Shown here: positions 7,166 through 12,950 of the stretch, piece by piece
Position numbering within the stretch: the first letter of the stretch is position 1
Layout of the letters: each line of letters starts with the position of its first letter
NCBI GenBank assembly: GCA_964459445.1
Contig: CAYWMP010000100.1
Coordinates: forward strand, 1 to 21,686
Reading direction: 5' to 3'
Length of the DNA: 21,686 nucleotides
DNA from: CAYWMP01 sp964459445
GTDB lineage: Bacteria; Desulfobacterota; DSM-4660; Desulfatiglandales; HGW-15
Notes under the pieces: model-generated
Told to the model about the DNA's origin: nothing
The model's database searches: none
The model's input: the letters and a program-made list of their open reading frames with translations, nothing else
Made by a program: the position numbers and the translations under genes

Positions 7166-7475
7166 GTTCATGAGAAGGGGTAAAATGAACCACACGCGAT
7201 GATCCGGTGTGTGCAATGACTTGCACACACCTTTGATACCCGTCCGGGCGCCATGGAATCGCGGTGCTGACCGGCGCCGTGGGCCGTACAAGCAAGCGCA
7301 GCTTAGTTGTGCGGCCCACGGTGTCCGGTCAAGTACCTTGTTCTGGCGCGTAGCGCCGGGACAAGGGGCTTGGCGAAGTCAGCACCGCGATTCACGGCGG
7401 CGAAGCCGCCGTGAACCAGGGGATGGCCAGCACGGAGAGTGCCCCCTGGACTATTTGCCAAGACCAGCGCTGGCA
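7166..7475 (+). ncRNA. G+C-rich multi-stem region, candidate structured RNA (no known family assigned)
   Basis: Nested and consecutive stems fill this gap: 7206-7216 with 7221-7231 (11 bp perfect, TGAC loop); 7256-7271 with 7378-7393 (16 bp perfect, closing the two stems that follow); 7277-7286 with 7312-7321 (10 bp); 7336-7349 with 7353-7366 (14 pairs, GTA loop); 7391-7401 with 7405-7415 (11 bp, GAA loop, overlapping the 16-bp arm by three bases); 7416-7422 with 7443-7449 plus inner 7430-7433 with 7439-7442; and TGCCA 7456-7460 with TGGCA 7471-7475. The 14-pair stem contains T7342-G7360 and T7344-G7358, which pair as U-G only if the plus strand is transcribed. G+C is 121/180 at 7261-7440, far above the kinase gene beside it. 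Alternatives are a cluster of REP-like palindromes or a remnant of an RNA-bearing mobile element. There is no adjacent nuclease or reverse transcriptase gene in the window. Confidence 0.4.
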
Positions 7476-7486
7476 CTGCTGATCCG

Positions 7487-9307
7487 TCAGGCTGCAAGCG
7501 GCAACTTTGTAGAGAAGGTCGTGCTTTTGCCGGGCACGCTTGAAAAGATTATAATTCCCTGGTGTAAATCAATAATGTGCTGGGAGATGGCCAGCCCAAG
7601 GCCGGTATTCTTTTTGCCAATTTTTGTGCTAAAAAAAGGATCAAAGATATTGGCGCTGATATCTTGAGATATGCCGCAGCCGTTATCCTGAATATCAACC
7701 TTGACGGTCCTCTTTTTCAAATCGGTTTTCATGTCCACTTCTATTGTGCCCTCCTCCAGGACGGCTTCAAAACTGTTGAGAAGCAGATTCATAAAAACTT
7801 GTTTTAGGCGGCTCTCATCTCCAATCACATATGCCTCATCTCTAATGACCCTCTTGATCAGATTAATATTCTTTTCCTTGAATTTGTATTGAAGCAAAAG
7901 AAGCACATCATTAATGACATCGCCCAGATCAACTTCCTTGTCAGGCAGCTTGTTTAACTTGGAAAAAGATAAGAGGTTTCCAACCGTTTCTTCAATTCTG
8001 AGGATTTCCTTTTCTACTTTTCCGATTATTTCGCTCACGTTTTTCTCTGTGTCTAAAGTCCTCAAGACCTCGATGTAGTTCTGGATGATGCCCAGGGGAT
8101 TGTTGACTTCGTGGGCGACCCCTGCGGCCAATTCCGAAATCGAGGCGATTTTTTCTATTCTCAAGAACTGGTCCATAAAAAAGCGGTACTGGGTGATATC
8201 CTCGATCAAGATAATGGTTCCCAGAAAGACATAATCCTCGTCCTGAAAGGGGTATATGCTTATCTTGACGTATTTTCCCTTTTTTAGCCCTATTTCCTTC
8301 CAGGTATGCTTTTCTTTGTTTGCTATCCTTGTCAGCATTTCGCGCTTTAGTTTCTTTGAAAAGTCCTTAAAGAGCCTCTCTATGGGCTGGTTGGCCACTT
8401 CTCCGCTATAAAGATCCAGACTTTTGACAGCGCTATAATTGATCATATAGACCTTATTTTCAATATCCAGGATAATCACGCCAATGGGTAGATTGCGGAT
8501 GATATTTTCATTGTATTTTTTGATGTGATACAGATTGATGTTATCCTGCTCCAACTCCTTGCGGCTCAAGACAAAGGAGTAGGTGAGCTTGATTAATTTA
8601 ATCCGGTCAATATCCTTTATTTTTTCCGTGCCCTTCCGATATCCGTCTTTTAGAATGGTTACCCGGTCAGCAAATTGAAAGATTTCATCCATGTTGTGGG
8701 AAATATAGATAATACCCTTGCCCTTGTTTTTGGCTTGCAGCAAAAGCTGATAAACGATTTCCATTTCCCGGGGTGTAAGTTTGCTTGAGATTTCGTCCAG
8801 GACAATCAAATCAGGATCATAGGAAAAAACACGGGCAAGTTCCACCATGTGCTGTTCCGCAGTGGATAAGTCTTTCATTGGTGAATTTGTATCTATGGAG
8901 ATGTTTAATTGATCAAACAGCCCTCTTGCCTTTGCGACCATGGCAGGATAATCTATTCCCCTATATCGTTTTGTCAGCATCTGCCCTGCGAAGATATTGT
9001 CTACCGCATTAAGCGTGGAGAGCACGTTAAAATCCTGGTACACCATCCCGATCCCTTGCTTTATAGCGGATTGAGGGGTTATTTGATTGACCTTTCTGCC
9101 TTTGTAAATGACCTCCCCTTTGTTCATCCGGACCATGCCGCTGAGCACTTTGACCAGGGTTGATTTGCCGGCCCTGTGCTCTCCAACCAAGGCATGGATC
9201 TCACCCTTGTAAAGATCAAAATCAACGCCCTTCAATGCCTTCACGTCATTGTAGGAGACATGAACATTGTTCATCATCAGCAGGCATTCCTTGGAAGGTG
9301 CACTCAT
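7487..9307 (-). CDS. ABC ATPase-PAS-histidine kinase fusion (NtrB-like sensor)
   Basis: This single 606-residue frame joins two normally separate proteins. Residues about 8-250 are a sugar-importer ABC domain: Walker A GEHRAGKST (42-50), Q-loop Gln91, signature LSTAEQ (147-152), Walker B LIVLDE (167-172), switch His204. Residues about 262-375 look like a PAS domain (NLPIGVIILDIENKVYMIN split at 272-290). Residues 383-606 are a complete kinase: HisKA with His399 in GVAHEVNNPLG, N-box Asn507 and Asn511, G1 DNGCG (541-545), F-box FDPFF (555-559), G2 GLGLA (569-573). No membrane segment or signal peptide is visible, so it should be cytosolic or docked to a membrane protein. Its ATG overlaps the regulator stop (ATGA), implying coupled synthesis. 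The ABC motifs are slightly eroded: Arg45 replaces a Walker-A glycine, DEIS replaces DEPT, and there is SSKLT in the D-loop. ATP binding seems likely and hydrolysis uncertain. The gene is A+T-rich in places (16 G/C of 60 at 7861-7920), hinting at transfer. Confidence 0.92.
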   Translation of the reverse strand: MSAPSKECLLMMNNVHVSYNDVKALKGVDFDLYKGEIHALVGEHRAGKSTLVKVLSGMVRMNKGEVIYKGRKVNQITPQSAIKQGIGMVYQDFNVLSTLNAVDNIFAGQMLTKRYRGIDYPAMVAKARGLFDQLNISIDTNSPMKDLSTAEQHMVELARVFSYDPDLIVLDEISSKLTPREMEIVYQLLLQAKNKGKGIIYISHNMDEIFQFADRVTILKDGYRKGTEKIKDIDRIKLIKLTYSFVLSRKELEQDNINLYHIKKYNENIIRNLPIGVIILDIENKVYMINYSAVKSLDLYSGEVANQPIERLFKDFSKKLKREMLTRIANKEKHTWKEIGLKKGKYVKISIYPFQDEDYVFLGTIILIEDITQYRFFMDQFLRIEKIASISELAAGVAHEVNNPLGIIQNYIEVLRTLDTEKNVSEIIGKVEKEILRIEETVGNLLSFSKLNKLPDKEVDLGDVINDVLLLLQYKFKEKNINLIKRVIRDEAYVIGDESRLKQVFMNLLLNSFEAVLEEGTIEVDMKTDLKKRTVKVDIQDNGCGISQDISANIFDPFFSTKIGKKNTGLGLAISQHIIDLHQGIIIFSSVPGKSTTFSTKLPLAA

Positions 9308-10620
9308 GATATCCCTAGTTTTTTCATTCGATTATAAAGGGTCTTTCGGTGAATATTCAGTAATCGCGCGGCCTTTTTTTTATTGCCTGCGCTCTTTTTC
9401 AAGGCCTCCATGATTACGGCCCGGCTCAGACTATTTTGTAGATCCTGAAAGTCGCCGGCCTCATAATCCGCCATCAGGTTTTTGTACTGGGCAGCCAGAT
9501 CATTTATGCCGATTGTATCTCCCTCACAGAAAATGATCGCCCTTTCCATACAGTTTTTCAACTCCCTTATATTTCCAGGCCAATCATGCTGGATAAATAT
9601 CTGCTTGACTTCTTCGGATATTTCCTTGATCGAGCTGCCGTACACCTGATTGTAAAAACTCATAAAATACTGCGCAATGGGAAGAATATCTTCTTTCCTC
9701 TCCCTTAGGGGCGGCAAGTCAATAATGACTACCGAAATTCGATAGTAGAGATCTTCCCTGAATAACCCATCTTCTATGAGAGTGGAAAGGTCTTTATTGG
9801 TGGCCGTAATAAATCTCACATCGAGCGCGAAATCCTTGTTCCCCCCGAGTCTCTCAAACCTCTTTTCCTGCAATACCCTCAATATCTTAGGCTGGGTAGT
9901 CAGACTCATGTCCCCAATTTCGTCTAGAAATATGGTTCCATGATTTGCCAGCTCGAACTTCCCTTCTCGACTGGTCTTCGCATCGGTAAATGCACCTTTT
10001 TCATGGCCGAACATCTCACTTTCGATAAGCGTGTCCGGTATCGCAGCGCAGTTGACTTTGACAAAAGGACCATCTCTGCGGTCGCTGTTTTGATGGATAT
10101 ATCTTGCCGCCAGTTCTTTGCCGGTCCCGCTCTCGCCGACTATGAGAACGGTCGCATCCGTGGGCGCTACCTTGGTTAGACTCATTAGGATCGCAGCCAT
10201 GCACTGACTCTCGGTTATCATTCTATGTTCATCGGCAAATCCTTGTTTTCTTTTTCTCTGCACATTCAGGACTTGGCTGATCTCATCAAGCAATGCATGG
10301 AGCCTTAGCGGTTTTACATAAAAATTGAGTGCCCCATACTTCATCGCCAGCACGGCATTTTCTATGGATGGAAACCCGGTGATCATGATTATGGGGATAG
10401 AGCGATCCCTTTCCTTGATGTTTTTTAAAAGATCTATGCCTCCCAGACGGGGCATTTTGATATCCATAATGATGAGGTCCACATGCGTTGAGAGCAACAG
10501 ATCTTGCACCTTCAGGGAATCCGTGGCATAGAGGGTCCTGTAGCCTTTAGAGGAAAGGAACATGGAGAGTGAAATACACATCTCTTCTTCATCATCAACT
10601 ATAAGAATCCTATACTCCAT
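9304..10620 (-). CDS. NtrC-family sigma-54-dependent response regulator
   Basis: This 438-residue, three-domain regulator has a receiver at 3-118 with Asp9/Asp10, phosphoacceptor Asp53 (IIMDIKMP), Thr81 and Lys103. The AAA+ domain at about 135-375 has Walker A GESGTGKE (162-169), the sigma-54 loop GAFTDA (209-214), Walker B IFLDEIGDM (230-238) and the DWPGNIREL run (346-354). A Fis-type helix-turn-helix occupies about 398-438 (NKKKAARLLNIHRKTLYNRM). Phosphorylation by the adjacent kinase would let it open sigma-54 promoters. The usual loop is GAFTGA; the Gly-to-Asp change is notable but the motif's start and phenylalanine are kept. The ribosome site GGGGAGGA precedes the ATG at 10620. Likely targets are the palindromes at 6923-7119 and the promoter at 6905; the promoter at 615 is a second candidate in the window but lacks those palindromes. 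Confidence 0.95.
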   Translation of the reverse strand: MEYRILIVDDEEEMCISLSMFLSSKGYRTLYATDSLKVQDLLLSTHVDLIIMDIKMPRLGGIDLLKNIKERDRSIPIIMITGFPSIENAVLAMKYGALNFYVKPLRLHALLDEISQVLNVQRKRKQGFADEHRMITESQCMAAILMSLTKVAPTDATVLIVGESGTGKELAARYIHQNSDRRDGPFVKVNCAAIPDTLIESEMFGHEKGAFTDAKTSREGKFELANHGTIFLDEIGDMSLTTQPKILRVLQEKRFERLGGNKDFALDVRFITATNKDLSTLIEDGLFREDLYYRISVVIIDLPPLRERKEDILPIAQYFMSFYNQVYGSSIKEISEEVKQIFIQHDWPGNIRELKNCMERAIIFCEGDTIGINDLAAQYKNLMADYEAGDFQDLQNSLSRAVIMEALKKSAGNKKKAARLLNIHRKTLYNRMKKLGIS

Positions 10621-10727
10621 TCACACCCATCCTCCCCATAGGACTTACCTGGATAATCATGGGGCCTGGCCGGAACTTGGCCCTGCTTCACCGTGCAAGC
10701 AGAATTTCTCGAGACGTTCTATTTACC

Positions 10728-11981
10728 CTATCCCAACTGACGAACCATTTCTTCTATAGTCTCGAAACCCGGATCAGCATCAATGAGCATGCTGCGGCCC
10801 TTGGCCCGGGGGATAACCGCAATTTTTCTATCCTCAGCCCTGACATCATCTATTCCGTCTTGAATATTGACGTCCCGGCAAAAAGTGAACAAGGTGGCGT
10901 AATAAAGCACTTTTTCCTCATCGATTTCCAGATCAAAATGAGTGGGATGCCCCATCAGTTGAGGATGCTCTAAGGCATAGGCCAAACCGTTGGCAAAGGC
11001 GCCGATAGCGTTTTCTGCCCCCAGACAAAAGGTGGTGTCCGTGCCATCTTTGTGATTTGCCCAGGGGACAAATCCGCGGCCCCCGTACTGCATCCATAGG
11101 TTGTTGAAACGCAGGGATATTTCGTTCTCTTGAATGGCGCCAGGGCCCTTAAAAAAGCTCAGATAGAGGGCCTTCAGTCTCGGATTCACGATCGCCGACC
11201 AACCCAAATCTGTTTCAATCGAGATACACCCCGTGACAAAATCGGTGAAGCCGATCATCCCGGGGACGATACGCAGATTGGCGCGCCTGCCGTTTCTTAA
11301 AGGAGCGGCGGACAGATCATCAAATTCCGCCCCCAGGGCCAATCTTGCGGTTTCATCGAATTCACTTCCTTTGGGAGGGGCGGAAAACCTGTCCGCACAT
11401 GCATCCACCAGGCAACCGGATTCCAGAAAGGGCGGCCCGACCGTATTGTGCCAGGCCGCATTTGAGCGCATTTTCTTATCTGAGCGGTTTTTGATCTTCA
11501 AGACAGCATAGTGGACGGGATGATGAGCAAGCAAGATGTCGTACTTTTCAAACTCAAAGGGATAACGCTCTATGTTATTTCTGATCTTCAACCGGGATTT
11601 TAGGAAAACAGCCTTATCATCCAGGGCCTCTAAATCCTGGAGCGCCCAGGTCTCATTGGCGGTAACGCCATGGGCGGGGTGGCGAATACCCTCTGCCTCG
11701 CATTCGCCCCCAAAGTTCGGCAAGCAGGGAAAATTGCCTGCGATATGATACAGCAGTTCTGCTGGCCAAAAATCGCCATGCCTTCCTATATCATAATCTT
11801 GCCCCGAGTTGGATCTGAAGTAAGGCAACCAATGGGCATTCAGATTACCGGTGGGAAGGCTTGCACCCATTTCCGGCACCATACCCCCTTTGTCATCAAT
11901 GACAACACGAACCAAACCGTTACTAAGTAGGGTGGCATCCCTATTGCCGATATCTTTGATTCTTTTTGCCTCAAGCGCCAT
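10728..11981 (-). CDS. Galactose-mutarotase-like protein (aldose 1-epimerase superfamily)
   Basis: This 417-residue soluble protein has no signal peptide. It is rich in beta-strand patterns and carries motifs typical of aldose-epimerase-like folds: a strand-turn DDKGGMVPEMG (29-39), FGGECEAEG (90-98), HPAHGVTANETW (101-112) with a candidate catalytic His104, and a later NPRLKALYLSFFKGPGA run with NLWMQYGGRGF. Family members interconvert alpha and beta anomers of aldoses or bind sugars; DUF4432-type relatives exist without known activity. It is the first gene of the regulator-kinase transcription unit, 107 bp before the regulator, and shares the strand of the lyxose genes. Supplying the right anomer to the isomerase is plausible (inference). 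The ribosome site AGGAGG is 14 bases from the ATG, rather far, but no other in-frame start is available before an upstream stop. Neither substrate nor activity can be fixed from sequence. Confidence 0.7.
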   Translation of the reverse strand: MALEAKRIKDIGNRDATLLSNGLVRVVIDDKGGMVPEMGASLPTGNLNAHWLPYFRSNSGQDYDIGRHGDFWPAELLYHIAGNFPCLPNFGGECEAEGIRHPAHGVTANETWALQDLEALDDKAVFLKSRLKIRNNIERYPFEFEKYDILLAHHPVHYAVLKIKNRSDKKMRSNAAWHNTVGPPFLESGCLVDACADRFSAPPKGSEFDETARLALGAEFDDLSAAPLRNGRRANLRIVPGMIGFTDFVTGCISIETDLGWSAIVNPRLKALYLSFFKGPGAIQENEISLRFNNLWMQYGGRGFVPWANHKDGTDTTFCLGAENAIGAFANGLAYALEHPQLMGHPTHFDLEIDEEKVLYYATLFTFCRDVNIQDGIDDVRAEDRKIAVIPRAKGRSMLIDADPGFETIEEMVRQLG

Positions 11982-12001
11982 ATCCGATCACTTTGCCTCC
12001 T

Positions 12002-12017
12002 TTGTCTCCGGAAACAA
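12002..12017. promoter_or_regulatory. 16-bp near-perfect palindrome in the leader of the mutarotase-regulator operon
   Basis: TTGTCTCCGGAAACAA has a single mismatched pair about its centre. It lies between the predicted start site near 12050 and the ribosome site at 11995-12000, where a bound repressor would block transcription. It differs from the TGSCCAT repeats, so a different protein would bind. Chance symmetry cannot be excluded. Confidence 0.3.
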
Positions 12018-12056
12018 GTCCCTGCATGCCACGTCTGGGCCAGGGTTTTCGGGTCA

Positions 12057-12085
12057 AAGATAGCGAAGCTGTTGCGAGAATTCAA
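12057..12085 (-). promoter_or_regulatory. Candidate sigma-70-type promoter for mutarotase, regulator and kinase genes
   Basis: On the minus strand, TTGAAT (12080-12085), a 17-bp spacer and TATCTT (12057-12062) each match the consensus at four of six positions. The predicted start is near 12050, about 69 nt before the ATG at 11981. It lies in the 226-bp non-coding gap after tlyA and would let the regulator genes be expressed apart from the housekeeping operon. Confidence 0.35.
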
Positions 12086-12176
12086 GGCTATTTCACAGGG
12101 CCTGCTCCCGGATTCCCGCACTCACCATGGGTCGCAGTCCTGCTGGCAGGGAGGCAAAAAGGAAAAAGATGATAAT

Positions 12177-12950
12177 CTAGTTTTTCAAATGCGGCCCCGC
12201 CTTTTTGAGGGCCATGAGGAATTCTCTGTTGCCTTTGGGGCCGAGAATGGGAGACGGAATATGACCCCTGACGTCCAAACCCGACTCCCTAAAGAATTCG
12301 CTCAGGTCATCGATGACTTTCTTATGAAGTTGCGGGTCCCGAACCACCCCGCCCTTTCCGACCTGTCCCTTCCCCACTTCAAATTGAGGCTTAATAAGAG
12401 CAACGATAAAAGCGTCTTCCTTGAGCAGCCGGGAGACGACGGGGGCGACCAGCTTCAAGGAGATAAAGACGACGTCGATGACCGCGCCATCCGGCTGAAT
12501 ATCCAAATCTGCCGGTTCAAGTTTCCTGATATTGGTCCTTTCCAAAACGGTCACCCGGAGATCCTGACGGACCTTCCAGTGGAGTTGGCCGTAACCCACG
12601 TCAACGGCAATGACTCTCTCCGCACCCCGTTTAAGAAGGCAATCGGTGAATCCGCCTGTGGAGGCCCCTACATCCAATAGGGTCAGGCCCTTCACATCGA
12701 TCGAAAAGGCTTCCAGAGCCGCTTCGAGCTTGAGCCCGCCTCGACTGACATAGGGAGGATAGGATTGTTTCAAGGTGAGGTTTGCTGAGGTGGGAAAAAG
12801 ATGGCCAGGCTTGTCGACCCGGTTCCCTTCGACCCGGACAAGCCCTGCCATAATCATGGCCTTTGCCTTTTCACGACTCTCGGCAAGGCCCTTTTCCACA
12901 AGGAGGATATCGAGTCGAGTCTTGTTTGATTTACCCTTCTTTGCAGAGAT
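12177..12950 (-). CDS. tlyA: TlyA-family 2'-O-ribose rRNA methyltransferase with S4 domain; probable ATC start
   Basis: This RNA-binding methyltransferase family (TlyA/hemolysin A, FtsJ-like) modifies ribosomal RNA. With the start proposed here it has 257 residues: an S4 domain at about 11-70 (TRLDILLVEKGLAESREKAK split around 18), VSRGGLKLEAAL (68-79), the SAM-binding DVGASTGGFTD (93-103) and the later ALIKPQFEVGKG run. The conserved opening TRLDILLVEKG lies upstream of the first canonical start, a GTG at 12899 that has no ribosome site. Upstream to the in-frame stop there is no ATG, GTG or TTG, but an ATC at 12948-12950 has a perfect AAAGGAGGT six bases before it. Start at that ATC would give I/M-S-A-K-K-G-K-S-N-K-T-R. 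It overlaps the end of dxs by 20 bp, consistent with coupled translation. Family is certain; the start is an inference. Confidence 0.85.
   Translation of the reverse strand: MSAKKGKSNKTRLDILLVEKGLAESREKAKAMIMAGLVRVEGNRVDKPGHLFPTSANLTLKQSYPPYVSRGGLKLEAALEAFSIDVKGLTLLDVGASTGGFTDCLLKRGAERVIAVDVGYGQLHWKVRQDLRVTVLERTNIRKLEPADLDIQPDGAVIDVVFISLKLVAPVVSRLLKEDAFIVALIKPQFEVGKGQVGKGGVVRDPQLHKKVIDDLSEFFRESGLDVRGHIPSPILGPKGNREFLMALKKAGPHLKN

Noticed and set aside
7166..7475. Group II intron, retron or CRISPR-like array
   Set aside because: No domain V-type hairpin, no reverse transcriptase or maturase, and no regularly spaced direct repeats; only inverted repeats are seen.
7209..7667. Plus-strand open frame across the palindromic region into the kinase gene
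   Set aside because: It is made of stem sequences and antisense kinase codons; no protein features. The structure is better explained as RNA or DNA palindromes.
12072..12680. Plus-strand open frame of 202 codons
   Set aside because: Mostly antisense to tlyA; the protein has no family features.
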